DNA from: Stercorarius parasiticus
Lineage: Eukaryota; Chordata; Aves; Charadriiformes; Stercorariidae
NCBI GenBank assembly: GCA_013396915.1
Contig: VWZL01000283.1
Location: 62,001 to 126,000 of the forward strand
DNA: 64,000 nt
Reading direction: 5' to 3'
The notes below the pieces were generated by a model. That model saw nothing but the letters and a program-made list of their open reading frames with translations. It did no database searches and had not been told where the DNA came from. Position 1 is the first letter of the stretch. Each line of letters opens with the position of its first letter. This document shows, piece by piece, positions 38,401 to 51,117 of the stretch. Made by a program: the position numbers and the translations under genes.

Positions 38401-40504
38401 GGTCACAGCCATCCCTCAGCTGCGCACAGGACGGAGTAAGACGAAATAAGACCCTTTTTGAGTTGCGACCCTGCCCCTAATTAGTATGGTGGGGACTGCA
38501 CGGTTCTAGAGCTAAGAGTCTCTAGAACAGAAAAGGGAAAAGAGCAGTAGAAAGGATTTCTTCAAAAGATTTTCCTATTTCTGAAGGATATGAGAGGAGT
38601 TAATTCAGGCGGTACAAAAGTAGGCCAGACAGATAATTAAGACAGTCCTTTCACAGATTGCAAGATGAATGGCAAATGTCCTCATGAAATACTTGTGCTG
38701 CTACTTAATGAAAATAAATATTTCTTTAAGCTGCCTCAAGTGTGCTGTGGCGAGCCATAGGCCTAAAGCAGCAAATACCAAAAAATTAGTGAAGGGATTT
38801 GCATACACTGAGGCTAACTGATTTCTAAGGCTAAATTATACTGAAGCACTTACTCAGCCATTAAACCTCATGTTCCGTCACCACAGCCACTTTACTAGTG
38901 ATTGTAGGAAGCAACTGTTCTTCGATGAGTTCCCTAGTGAATGAGACATTTTAGACTTTATGATTACTCTTGTTTTGCCCACCCACTTACAACCTCAACT
39001 ATAATAAGGCTATTTATGGTAACTACTACAAGATAAATTAAAACCACTTTTTTGATATGTATATGCAAACCCAGCACTCCACTTAATAGAGCAACCGTCT
39101 TTCTGCCTCATAAGGACCGGTGACTGACATATATAGCTCTGCCATTTTAATACGCTCCTCTCCAACCCCTTGTTGGGATCCCTGCGCCACACAGCACATG
39201 GCACTGATCAGTAACATCATGCCACACAGTTGCTCTTCCGCATCAAGATCTATATTCCTGTTAAAACAGTTAAAGATGTCTCCTTGGTCATGCAAAATGC
39301 AGTGATTTCCTCCCATGTGTATGACGCTAGGACTCACTGGCATAACAGATATCTCCTACAGCCGGGTACAATGCCAGCTACATTTATAGTAGAAGCCCTT
39401 CTGCTGAATTTAATACTAAAATGCATGCCAATTCATTCAGGCCTCAAGAAGGCAGTTACCTCATTCAACACTGGAGATACAAGTGGATTAATAAGGATGT
39501 GTTTTTAAAAATACTAAGAAAAACTGGTTTGAGGTTACAAGTGGTTACAAGAAAGTTCTTCTGAGACAACAAGCAATTGTTTAAAACAAATGGAGCAGTT
39601 CTGGCAGATTGGACTGACTGGAGCATTGCAATTAGATCACTAACCTGGTAAGAGGGAAGCTCATTCCCTTCCCTCCACACCAGTCTGCAGCCTGCAAGTT
39701 TTTAATTACTCCTTGATCTGCCTCTTTCAGAGAAGAAACGCAAGTATGGATTGGAAGATCACAAATTCAATGTGCAATAGTCAAAGCTTCCAGTTCTTGC
39801 ATCCCTTAGTCAGAAATTCAACCCCGAGCCTTCGAAAATTACCCAAGTGTTGGTGTCATTCTGTTTTGAGAAAAGCTTCAATTTTTATAAAGAGCTTACC
39901 AGTGGAAACAGTACAGTAAGAATACCTAATTAGCTCCTATTTAGTGTATTGTGAATGTACCATAATGATCACCCTCCATTTTGTGTATGAAGTCAGCTGA
40001 AAGAAGCCCAGTATATGAAAACCAGAAGATTGGAACATTCTGCATGATACACAGTAGTTTGAAACATGAAAACAAATGCTGAAACCTTTACACTATTAAG
40101 ATACGAACAACAAAGATAAACATACACTACATAGTGAGCAACAAGCATAAAGCTTTCATCTCTCTTCATGGGATCCTACAGAAGGTGAATAAACCCATAG
40201 AGACCCTTGTAGGAACTCATGCCATGCCATTTGAGAAAGCTTTCTTTTAACCAATAATTGACAACAAAGTATATTCATTTACAATAGATTTCCTTTTTTT
40301 CCTGTATATCTGCAGCTAATGGCAATTTTTAAAGCCACTTGTTTAACTACCAAGCTCAACAAGGAAAGCTGTCATTTCGAAAAATAAAATAAATCAAAAT
40401 CAGTTAAATTTGGCACCTTGCTTGTTCATTCTTCCCCAATAGTACTAACTTTTGAGTGGTTATTCTCCCTTCCCTTCAGATCCTTCACTAAGCTCTCTCA
40501 TCAG

Positions 40505-40585
40505 GATTTCAAAGTTAGGTGATCAAATGCACGGAGAGGCACCTAATTTCTCACAGGCACTTCTGAAAGCTCCTGACTAGGTCTA
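40505..40585. repeat. Old amniote repeat fragment, tentative
   Basis: TTTCAAAGTTAGGTGATCAA and AGGCACCTAATTTCTCACAG are of the 'aggcacctaa' theme found in sauropsid dispersed repeats. This is a weak call from phrase similarity only. Confidence 0.35.
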
Positions 40586-42899
40586 CAGCGAACAGTTTTC
40601 TTTCTCTTCCCCCTGCCCCCACCCTTTTTCTGGCCTTTGATCTTTAGAAAGCACAAATGCCATTACAGTGAATAAAGTCATAGCCCACAGAGTCAATCCC
40701 CTACTATTTACCTCTTTCCTCCCTGCCCCCTGCACAACCAAGACGCCAGCTCAGCCAAGCCGGTTAAGTTGGGCTCAGATACAGCAGCAGGTATCATCAG
40801 CACTGTGACAAATGAGAATGTGTGTCAGGGGAGACTGTTTAAACAAACAGTTGGATGCTTGGGAACGCAGACAGGAGACCTAAGATCTTGCTTTTTTTTT
40901 TTTTCCTCCTCTCTTTTTCTTTCCCTCTCTGTCTTCAAAACAGAAGATTAAGTTTGCTGTGAACATGAGCTGATGAAAAGAATTCAAGTAGTGCTTTGAA
41001 TAGTGCCAGTGGGAGTGTCACAGGAGAATTACAAATTGCTGCTGGAGACACCAGTCTCCCTTTACAGAAAGTTAACATAAAAGTACACATATCTTCTTTC
41101 TATAAGGTACTAACTTGTAAATTAACCTTTAATGGAGTATAAATGATGTTCTGAAAGAACTGCTTATGCAGCTATATTTATGATCTAGAAAATTGCAAAT
41201 ATTTACAAGATTATAGGTGTTAATGGTCTGTCAAAAATGTTTGTATATTGTACATACATTAAACCTCAGTTTAAGACCACCCTGCTATAAAGACCACCCC
41301 ATTTCTTGTCCCATATAGAATTTCACTTTGATTCCATATATTCCATTCCTCATAACAAGGCTAGGCCCCAGCACACACCCAAACCGCTCTAGACAAGGAA
41401 CTTCTCCTCCAGAGGATCCATTTATTTTACTCTCTGTTCCCAGATCCTCTGTGCAGCTCTCTACACGTATATATTATCATTGTTGTTCACCATCAGTAAG
41501 AGATCTGAAGAACATCCCAGGTGGCTCCGCTGCTCATGACACACTCCAAAGGCAAAGCAAAGCTGCAGGGGGTGGTAAGGTACAGCCTGAGCAGAACCAA
41601 ACAGTACTTCACGGCAATACAAGCAACAACTCCACCTTCCAACATTCCTGACTCAGTTTCCCCACTCTGGTATAAGCCAGTCACACTTCTTAATGAAGCA
41701 TCTCTAGTATCACTGTATCCTCCTTTAAGGAACATATTTACTGTTCAAACACAGGTCATCAATAAAGAAAACAGATAAACCAAATCCTGCTGTCTGGCCT
41801 CTCTTAAGACCTCTGTTTCCAAGGGCTTCTGCTGCTGTCTACACAGCAGGTGGACCCAGCAGGGCCTTTCATCTCACTGGTAGAGCAAGCCCCTTTCCCT
41901 GACCCAGCACTTCTACAGTAGCCCCCTATTCCCCACAGCTCTCTCTCAGCTAAGCTGCTTGTTGTTCTTTTATCTCACCACCTGGGTGCAGCTAATTAAT
42001 CACATGTGGGGCTATGCACCCAACTCCTCAGTACAATATTCTCTCCCTGTGGCTCAGTAAAATTCAACCTTTTCATTTTCTACATTCAGGTCTCAGGTCA
42101 GAGCTTTGTTTTTTCACTAAGCTTATTATTTAAACTGTAATTTTCCCTACAACAATTTTTAATTGAGGTTTTCTACCAGTGCTACAGTGAAATAAACGAA
42201 AACATCCCCTTTTTGAGTTAACAGTAAATTCTATATTTGTCTTTGCTTTAATTTTTCTTTGGTAAATAATTATTAATATCTTTTCTGGACATAAGTTATA
42301 GTGACAATAATTTCAATACAAGCTATTAAAAGTATTTGCTGTTCAAAGCGAGAGACTAACTTGTCCTCTGATTTATTACAGTTTCTTTTCTGGGCAACTG
42401 AGTAACTTTCTGTGTCAGAAATTTGATTCAGACTTTCAAATTGAAATTTCTTTTTCTGCAAACATTGTCAAATAAAAACAGTTGCAATTTGTCAGCTGTG
42501 CTAGTGAGATTTCAGAAAGGTCAAAGTTCAAATTTTGGAGAAGGAAAAACTTTTTTTTTAAATGTGCATAACTAAAACCAGTTTCTTACTCAAAAGATGT
42601 TACTTTTTTAATACTTGCTTTAGAAACATCAATGTATTCACGCATAAATACAGCTGGTGAAAAATAAATATTTTAGGAACAAATACTTGGGCCTCTGCCC
42701 AGGTTTTATTACAACAGATTATTTTCTTTTGTAATTTATCATTTGCTGTACATTACCTTGCTCAATGGCTGAAAAAAAAAAGTTCTTCTTTAGGATAAAA
42801 AAGGAAAACTTGAAAAGGCTCTGTCCCCACTGACCTCATGCACATTTTTATTGATATCAAATTGCTCATATTTTTTTGCCTTGCCATTTTCATTTTTAT

Positions 42900-42986
42900 A
42901 CCTGCTGGGTCAGATCTTCAAATGATGTAAACTGGCATAAACCTAATGGTTTCAATGAAACTATCAGACCTGAGGATCTGGCATTA
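42900..42986. repeat. Palindromic sauropsid repeat (foldback, about 85 bp)
   Basis: The left arm, GGGTCAGATCTTCAAATGAT with TGTAAACTGGCATA, is mirrored by the right arm, which ends GACCTGAGGATCTGGC. The centre is TAATGGTTTCAATGAAAC. GTCAGATCTTCA pairs with TGAGGATCTGGC. The theme 'cagatcctca ... tgaggatctgg' around an 'attga...tcaat' centre is common in sauropsid genomes. Confidence 0.65.
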
Positions 42987-44179
42987 ATTATTGGGGATTT
43001 TCTGTTATCCAGTGAGATAATGTAAAAGCAGTCCCTCTCCTAACTTTGAAACAGAGCTATCTGTAAGCTAACTATGGAGATACATGTCTTCAGTGAACTG
43101 CTATTAGGAAGACACTAACTTCTAAGATTTTCCACAGATCTTCAAATTACAGAATTATTTTTATGTTGTGATCTGTGGCAAGAGGATAATAAAAGTTAAG
43201 TTTCTCTCAAATGAAACTTTTAATTTTCTTAAAAATACAGAATTTGCTTGGAGAGCTAAATTGAAATGATGCCATTTCAATTTTAGTGTTGTTTTACATA
43301 GAATGAGCTGGTTTATATCAATTTGGTTGTTAATAAGCGACACACCAAACAACAAAGCTTACATATAATTTTCAGTTTTCAAGCATTGTATTTGACCTGT
43401 TTTTTTGGCTGGTGTGACCAGATACATTACCAGGTCACCAATTATTCCTCTCATCTTGAGTGCATAATTTCAATGAGTCTTCTCTAAGTCTTCTTCTAAG
43501 ATTAGTCAGTCCAAAGGGCTTTTTATACAAGTCCCTAGATAAACTTCAGAATTTTATTTTTATAGTCCTATAGGTTATCTTATGGTTTTGGGGCATCCAC
43601 CGAGTAGAGATCAAAAGCCCAAGATCTCTAGCAGATGAACGAGATCTTTTGTTGCAAGCAAACACTGTACATGTCATACAGCTTCTGTGCTTCTAACAGG
43701 GATTTCCCATGTTAAACAAAAGCATTATAAACTACGTATTTATAACTCTTATAGAACAAACAAAACCTCCACACAATCATGAGTCCAGGTCAATGAACTT
43801 TGAAGCCTCTAATGTTTGCTTTCAAGGACAAAGACAAAACTCCCAAGATCTCTCTGGCTAGGTACCTGAGACGCCTCTTAATTTTCTCTGATCATCAGAG
43901 CACTGAGCTATACATTTCCATGAATATAGTTGGGTTTCTTCCTGCCAATACTTGTACTGGAAGAGTGTTTTCCATCAATAGATGGAAACATCCTGATTTA
44001 CCGTATGTAAGCATATGTATTTGTGGCTAGTTTATATTATTTTGATTTTTTTCCAGTATTTTTATTTGGAAGTGTATATCCAACTTTGATGTCTTCCCTC
44101 TTGATACTTATACAGAGAGTGATCATGGACCTTGAGTCAATTAGTTGATTTCAACAGCAGATAAATGTCTTTGTGGGTC

Positions 44180-44310
44180 TGAGCTTTTGTGTTCCTGCAT
44201 TCAAATTTTTCCTCTGTAAAAGAAGAATAAACAGTCCTTCCTTTCCTCTTCTTTATATGTTCATGTTCAGAATGTAAATTCTTCAGGGCAAGAATTCTCT
44301 TAATAAATGC
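44180..44310 (+). repeat. L2/L3- or MIR-like 3' tail
   Basis: TTTTTCCTCTGTAAAAGAAG with ATAAACAGTCCTTCCTTTCC, and then AATGTAAATTCTTCAGGGCA with AGAATTCTCTTAATAAATGC, follows the order seen at the 3' end of old CR1-group LINEs and MIR SINEs (TTTCCxxxCTGTAAAATG ... ATTGTAAGCTCTTxGGGGCA). Confidence 0.5.
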
Positions 44311-44311
44311 N
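44311..44311. other. Undetermined base (N)
   Basis: A single N interrupts the sequence at the end of an old LINE/SINE-like tail; it is an assembly ambiguity and affects no exon. Confidence 1.
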
Positions 44312-45230
44312 AAATTACTGACAGTAAAAATACAGCTCGTCGACTAAAGGTGCATGAAAAGAATTTTGTCCTGTAGGACATCAAAGTTCTTAAAAATTCA
44401 TATGTCAAGTATTGCCATCTGAACTAAATTAGTTTTGTAGAACTAAGATTTCATGGCAAATAAAAATAGTATATCATCTTAATAAAAGCATCATGTGCAA
44501 AGGGAAAATAAAAGCAAGAAAGATATAATTTTATAGTACTTGCACAGTTCTTCTTACTCTGAACTGAAATTCAAAACTACCAAAAGAAGCAGCCATCAAC
44601 AGCCACATAATCAATCTGCTGCAAAGCTGGTGCTGGTCTCCAACTTATTTGATACAAAGGACAGTGGAAACAATAGGAAAGTGTGCAGGAGTGTAGTAAA
44701 TAACTCTAATGCTTTGAATTGCAAAGGGTAAGCAGCCTACCAAAAGTATTTATCAAAGTCATATTGGGGGAAAGAAACATCACCAAACTGAACAGTGCAA
44801 GCCAGATGCTTGGAGATTAAATGGGGTCAAAAATGCAACCCTAATTTTCATAACATCCTCATAAAAATTCACAGGAAACTGCTTTCTGAACCTGTTATGG
44901 AAGAGATTTTTCTGAAAGTTAAAGGGGAGTTGCAGAGTGAGATTCTACTGAATGAGGTCAGAATTACAGAGGAAGGGAAAAATAACCTGTTCATTAAATA
45001 AAACTAAGAACATAAAAATCAGTACAGAACAATGGCTAAAAGTAGTTGACAGTTATGTCTAGACTTGTGAGATCAGATTTACATCTTTCAATTTGCACTT
45101 GTGCTGGAGGTTCAGATCAGAGTCAGATCTTTAACCCCTTCAATGAAGGAACCAGAGTTATTGCATACAAGCGAACTAACATACTTGACTTTTGTGAACT
45201 GCCCAGACTTACCCTTAAATATAAACAAAG

Positions 45231-45279
45231 CAAAACCAAACCAAACCAAACCAAACGAAACAAAACTAAACTAAAATAA
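45231..45279. repeat. AACCA / AAACT microsatellite
   Basis: Five-base units AACCA decay into AACGA, AAACA and AAACT units over about 50 bases. Confidence 0.9.
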
Positions 45280-47090
45280 AAATCTTTTCTAGTATTTGCA
45301 GCTCCTTTCAACCCTTGTGTCACTCCACCTTTATTACTGCACACCATCTGCTCAGCCAACTGAAATCATATAACTGAAAATCAGCACTATAGAGATGAAA
45401 ATGGTTGGGTTTAAGTAGTATTGTTTGAAGCTACTCAGAAGCACAGAAAAATCTTTAGCTGTATTGACGATTTTAATTTTCTTTTTCTTTGAAATCCCAA
45501 ATTTCAACAAAAGTTCTTATAAAGATTTCATATTTACTTTTTTACCTGTTACACAATGGGTTGGAAAAAAAATCCCTCTACTTTCAAATTTAGAAATATT
45601 GGACCAAAATATTTTTTAAATGCTCCAAGACCTTCCAGTTTGAGTGTGGTTATTTCCCACATTAGACAACAAGATTCAGTTATTCACCTCTAAAAATTCT
45701 TACACCATTTAAGATGACCTGTTTCTTGTGTTACTCCAGGAATTTTGAAGCAAGTGCTATTGGGTTTTTTTTGCTGTATATGTAATAATAGGAGATGTCA
45801 CTATTCTTATTTTCTGACTGGGACTAGAGACCATATGATTCAAAATACAGAAAATTAGGTCGCGTGAATTTTATCCACAAGGACTCACAATCAGACTGGT
45901 TAGTGGTGCACAAAACTCAATTTCCAGGTGAATTTCTAGAAGTAGAAGCATTGGTAGGATGTTGATAGAATATTTAACCTACAAGATTGCAACTGCGTTA
46001 CTGATAACCCATATTCTCACAGACCTGTGCACTCTGGTAATTGTAACTAAGTGAGCTAAGAGAGGTGTAATAAGTAAGGAATCAAGGGGAAGATGTGGAT
46101 AGAGGACTGGATCACGCTCTGTATAGATATACTGTTCTTCCTCCTCGTTCAGTAATGAGTTTCTTCAACTTTTATCTAAAAACTCAAGTGTAAAGAGTAG
46201 GAACAATACATGCACTTACAACATTGTGGTTTTTTATTTATATAAACACAAGTCTAAAGTCCATTAAATATAACTGAAGATGTCCCAGATTGTTTCTATG
46301 GAGTACAGACTTTAGCAAAAGAGAGGATTTTATTTTCGAGAAAAAATAGAGATTAAATCCCCCCAAGTGCAAAGGCCAAGATACCAGAACCCTCAAAAAA
46401 GTAAATCAAGGCCATGTTATTCAGTGTCTCTTAAATATAGTCAATGATGAAGCCCATTAGAAATTAAAGGGAACAGATTTTTTAAGTCCTCATGATGCTC
46501 TTTATCTGCCATTCAAAAAGCCATTTGACATTTTCACTTACCACTAACAGTTGCTGTGCCAGCAGCACTAGGACAATGCTCAGAGCAACGACAGGCATTT
46601 AATTTTCATGCTTTGATATTGCAAAACAATGCAGCAAAGAGAAATGAAAACTTAACAAATTGGTTGACAATTTTCTTTTAGACTCTTCCCTTTCATTTCT
46701 ACCATACCAAATTACCTCCTGCTGATTTGCAAAAGAAACAAAGTGTAATTACTTTGCTTTAGTGGACAGTGAAGGAATACAGAATGCAAATATGAGAACT
46801 ATAGCTTTGGTGTATTTTGGCTGACAGTTTAAGCTGTAATTATTATCTGCTAACAATTTGCACAGAAGTGTAATTTCTAATGCAAATGAATTCTTGGAAG
46901 AGCAGACAATGAAGTTTTAAAAAAGTAAAAACCAGCCACATCTGAACATACTGGCCATACTCTTTGTGTAAACAGAAAATTTAATCAGTTGATATGTTGA
47001 TAGGACATGCGGTATAAATAAAACATGCATAGGAGTGACTACACAATGCAATTTATTTCCATCAATGATTAAAATAATCTACCATACTTG

Positions 47091-47119
47091 TAGATTATAT
47101 ATTATATAGATTATATATT
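47091..47119. repeat. Tandem TAGATTATATAT units
   Basis: TAGATTATATAT occurs twice, separated by TATA, making a short AT-rich tandem repeat. Confidence 0.8.
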
Positions 47120-47199
47120 TGTTCCATACCAGGAATGAATTTTCTTCTGTATTTCAGAAGAAAAGTAATTTTTAAATAAACCTGCAACTGAAGCAGAAG

Positions 47200-48060
47200 T
47201 TGCAACTCTCATAAATATTCACAGCCACTATGGCTGTAGAGTATGGTTATGTTTTGTGTTCCTACAGCCCATGAAGGAGTCTATACTCAGGGTTGCCCTA
47301 TGCAAACATGATCTGTGTATCACACATACAGTTAGTCTAACACTTCTGCAAGCCATGAGACCTAGTGCACACGTGCTGCATAGACTGTTCCTGATAGGGT
47401 CGCTGGGTCTGATGAGATATGTTGGATTAGTATGCATGCTGGGAGTTACTCCACAGCACATGCACATAAAGGCTGGAGTACCAGAACCACTTTCTCTGAG
47501 AGCAGAGTTGACTTGGGGTGTTTCTACCCTCACTCATCTCTAGTTCTGTCCATTCAGTAACAGTTCAGTGCCCTGTGTTCCGCTATAGAAACTTTTGTGA
47601 TTGCAACTGTTTCAGCTAAACATAAGACATAGCCTTCTTGGGTGCCTGTAATAATTCCAGATTGAAATACTTACACATATGCTGTGCAACACCTGTGCAA
47701 CCAGCTCAACACCTTGAAAACATCATGTCAGACCTACTGTATGGGGTATAATTGCTGTGCACATGAGGAACAGAGCAAATCTTCTGTGCGTGCAGGGAAC
47801 AAATACACAGAGCTTGTGGAGTAGGTCAGATGCTTCCTGAAAGACTTGACTTACTGAGTGAGTGCAGCCTGAATTGAAAGCACATGTGTGGTAGGGCAGG
47901 TCTGTCCAAAACTTCCGGAAAGTGTCAGATCTATTGCAGGCAGACAGCAACTGTGTAGTGCGTGTGCACTTAAACAGTTCTTGAAAGAACCAGCTTACTA
48001 CAACTGCCACACGGGACACAGTCACTGATGCTCCAGCTGGCCGGTTGTGTTACCAGAAAT
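47200..48060. other. Unassigned block, richer in G+C and CpG than its flanks
   Basis: About 860 bases look different from the AT-rich surroundings, with frequent TGCACA, GTGTGC and ACACGTG-like words and no A/T runs. Open frames of about 100 codons occur on both strands (47228-47533 minus, 47256-47543 plus, 47723-48025 minus), but none shows a motif. An old transposon or LTR is the likeliest source. I cannot name one. Confidence 0.35.
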
Positions 48061-49009
48061 CCTGGATAAATGTTTGAATATGGCAAAATCTTCGAAGCTA
48101 AAGCTTTTTCTCACAGAAAGAATAAAATCTGGAGGTGTGGTATCCCTATTTCTTCTTTGGTAAACTCCAGAGTGAAGAATTGTTTCCCAATTGAAATTCG
48201 TCAGTCACTGTAATGACTATAATGTTAAAACACGTCAATTGTATCTAGTGTGACACAGGACTGAAGTACAACAAGCTAAACATGCCCATACTGGAGTTGT
48301 GAGATAATGTACACGTATACAACATGGACAATATTTCTTGTAACTGTGGGATACTTCCATCTCTCTCCCTGTATCCTTTGCTGCACTCCCACTGCAGCAT
48401 AAAGGAAGCAATCCCAATCCTCCTCCTCTCACTACAGAAGGGATTCAGCCTTGCCATAAAATTGCGTATTTGATTCAGAACAATATGATTGACTTTCTCT
48501 GTTTTGCAAAAAAAGACAGCTTATTGTAGATGAACGTGGCAAACCAGGGAAAAGAGTCCACAGAGGTTATGACTTAAGCTTAAAAGCTGGTACAAGTTAA
48601 TTATTCTTCTTGAAGCTAAAACAACTTGAAAAGACGTTTCCTTTGACAATCATCCCTAAGTCCAAAAGCTTGGCTGCAGAGACCACTGGTTTACAGTCCT
48701 TTCCACACACTGCACTTTTGTTTATGAGGTGACTAGAAATGCAACTTTGAACCTATCATCACACGTACAGAGGAAAGAAAAAGATGATCAACTCACTATT
48801 TGTGCTAAATTCATTTTGCCTAATGTGTTACAACTGGAATGATGGTCCCTGTAGATAAAATTAGAAACCTGATAGGATGCTTGCTAAGTCATTTGCTATA
48901 CCTGCACATTCAACTCACCTACTTAAAACTTTGGTGGTGCTTATTGTCACATTGAGGGTAGGTGGGCTCAGATTTCAAGCAGTCGTTGAGCTTAAGAAAT
49001 AACTAAGCC

Positions 49010-49190
49010 TGCAGATGGAGTGGCAGTGAGGAATACTGGATAACACGCTGGGTTTGGGAGTGAGGAGACTTCGGTTCTATTCTTGTTATATGACCGTGAC
49101 CAAGTCGCTTCCTGTTTCTCTGACCCCTTCCACCCTCATCCATCATCTGTCTGCACAGCGAGCTTTCTTTCTTACATGCAATACCTAATA
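49010..49190 (+). repeat. MIR-like SINE relic (sense)
   Basis: GGGAGTGAGGAGACTTCGGT, TTCTATTCTTG, then TATGACCGTGACCAAGTCGC and TTCCTGTTTCTCTGACCCC follow the MIR core in order (GAGTCAGGAGACCTGGGTTC ... TGTGACCTTGGGCAAGTCAC ... CCTCTCTGxxCC). It lies within a 152-codon minus-strand open frame (49003-49461), which is therefore not convincing as a gene. Confidence 0.75.
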
Positions 49191-50049
49191 AAATAGGGCC
49201 TGTAGGTGATCCTGTAACACAAATAATATCTGTACAATGCTTCTTGCCTATGTTTATTAAGACACGTTCCCTCCATGATTTTCTATGTTTATGATTCAAG
49301 AGATGGCAACGTATAATGGTCAAACTCGCAGAAGACATTATTATCCTAATTCCCTGTGGCAAAACAGTCTGACAAATATGTGAACCATTAATGATGCCAA
49401 AGGCTTTTTGCTTCCTTTGTACTCTGTAAATCTTCGAGTACAGATACAAATATATTTTCAAGCACCAATTAATATATTTTATCTTACTTATTAAAGTGTG
49501 TGGAAAAGTTGGTCTCTGGCAATGTATCTCACTACTCTATCTGTCTACTATTCTTCACCCATTTTTAACTTGACAATTTCATATATTATCATTCTCTTTC
49601 ACATAGGGTTTGATTTTTAAGGAAAAGGCCATCAGGAATTACTGGTACTTGAGAATTTAATTTTCTCAAACATTTTGTAACTTTCATCAACAATGTGAAA
49701 AGGGAACAGAAGTTATGTTCAAAGAGAATAAAGTGAATACAGTGAATAAAGACTAGCCCAAAAATTGTATTACTGCTTCCTAAAAAATCTGAACAATAAG
49801 AAAAAGGGGGAAAAGAGCGTGAAAGAGAATTGGAGTTTTTTCACCATTATCTGAAGACCAAAAATATAATTTTTTTTACACACACATTTAGCTATCAGCT
49901 GCCATAGAGTCTTTTTTGAGCTACATGCCAGCTCTGATCAGACTGTAGAACAGCATGGATAACAGCTGGCAAATGTAACACACACTCCCTGGTTAAAGTT
50001 CATGTCATCGGCAGAGTAAAATGCATAGTGCTAAACCCCAAAATGTGTT

Positions 50050-50215
50050 TAGCATTCTGGTCTTAACCCTGGAAAGCATTAAGCACATGATTTTCTTTAA
50101 CCCCTCAGAAGTCTAAGTAGTTCCACTGAAAACAATGAGACCACTTAAGTACTAAAAATTAAGTGGAAACTCAGGTAGGCTGCTGGATTGGGACCAACAC
50201 ACTTTGCAGATCCAG
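50050..50215. repeat. Old palindromic sauropsid repeat
   Basis: The stretch reads CTTAACCCTGGAAAGCATTA, AGCACATGATTTTCTTTAAC, then AGTAGTTCCACTGAAAACAA with TGAGACCACTTAAGTAC, and ends GCTGGATTGGGACC. The arms (GGTCTTAACCCTG / CTGGATTGGGACC; GTAGTTCCACTG / CAATGAGACCACT) are inverted around a CACTGAAAACAATG centre. This matches a dispersed foldback repeat theme of sauropsids. Confidence 0.55.
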
Positions 50216-51098
50216 CCACTAATTCGCATCCTTGTTTTCAGCTGAGTGCATTTAGCTCTGTACAGTGCTTGATACAACAACCTGCAGGTAACTGCAGGAG
50301 CACTAGTTCTGTGAAGGCTAAATAACATTGCTACAAGTAGACTGGATCAATTCACGTAACAGGGGTTAGACTTCAGTTAGTACCAGTTAGGTCCATCTTG
50401 CTTATATCCCTGATATAAATATGCAACGTTAGTAAGAGCCTAACATCAAATAACATTAAACAATTCGTAAACCAAAAGTTTACATGTGAGAAGAGCTCAG
50501 TTTCTTGAAATATACAGCTTTTAATGCAACTGACAAGAACAATTATCTTTTATCTGACAATAAACATGAGCATAAAAGGATACAAACCTAAACTAATGAA
50601 ACATCTATGCTGAGTAATAACGAGATTAGTTTATATACCTTAAGTACCCCAAATACACAAAGACACTCTAATAAATAATCATCAAACACTTATCTTTAAG
50701 ATGGAATACCTATACCAAAATTACTGCTAAATAGTGAAACAAAATAGGTTTTTTATAAAGTAAAATGTCTGTGCACTGCCATGTTAGTGAGAAGGTTTCC
50801 TGGGCAGAGCTCTATGTGTCCCCACTCCAAGTTTCACCCACCCTCAAAGCATTAAAGTCACTATGTATGTGCTGGTGACACGATCTGCCTATGTACAGCA
50901 CCTTTTCCACAGAGCTTTGAAAGTCCAGAAATCCTGAAAAAATACTTCAAACTCTCCTTATTCTGCTCCAATAGATTCTCAAGTGAAAATAATCCAGACT
51001 CATTGAGTAAGAGCTGTCATAGTTTCGTGTGCTGCCCATAATGTCTTATGTTTTTTGTTTGGATAAATACATTCTATCGCTCACTAATCTCATACCTG

Positions 51099-51117
51099 AA
51101 ACAAACAAACAAACAAA
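51099..51117. repeat. (AAAC)n microsatellite
   Basis: Four to five AAAC units. Confidence 0.9.

Larger units (their letters stand above)
33406..42899. other. Upstream intron or 5' flank, no exon seen
   Basis: No supported gene. It holds a short imperfect direct duplication at 36958-37013 (GAAAATCAGGATCACTCTTA recurs in parts), repeat-like phrases at 38330-38400 and 40505-40585, a protein-like minus-strand frame at 39083-39343, and a C-rich stretch around 41260-42060 with a possible pogo-like transposon end. Confidence 0.6.

Noticed and set aside
49003..49461. 152-codon minus-strand open frame
   Set aside because: A large part is the reverse strand of a MIR-like SINE relic, and no motif is visible in the rest.
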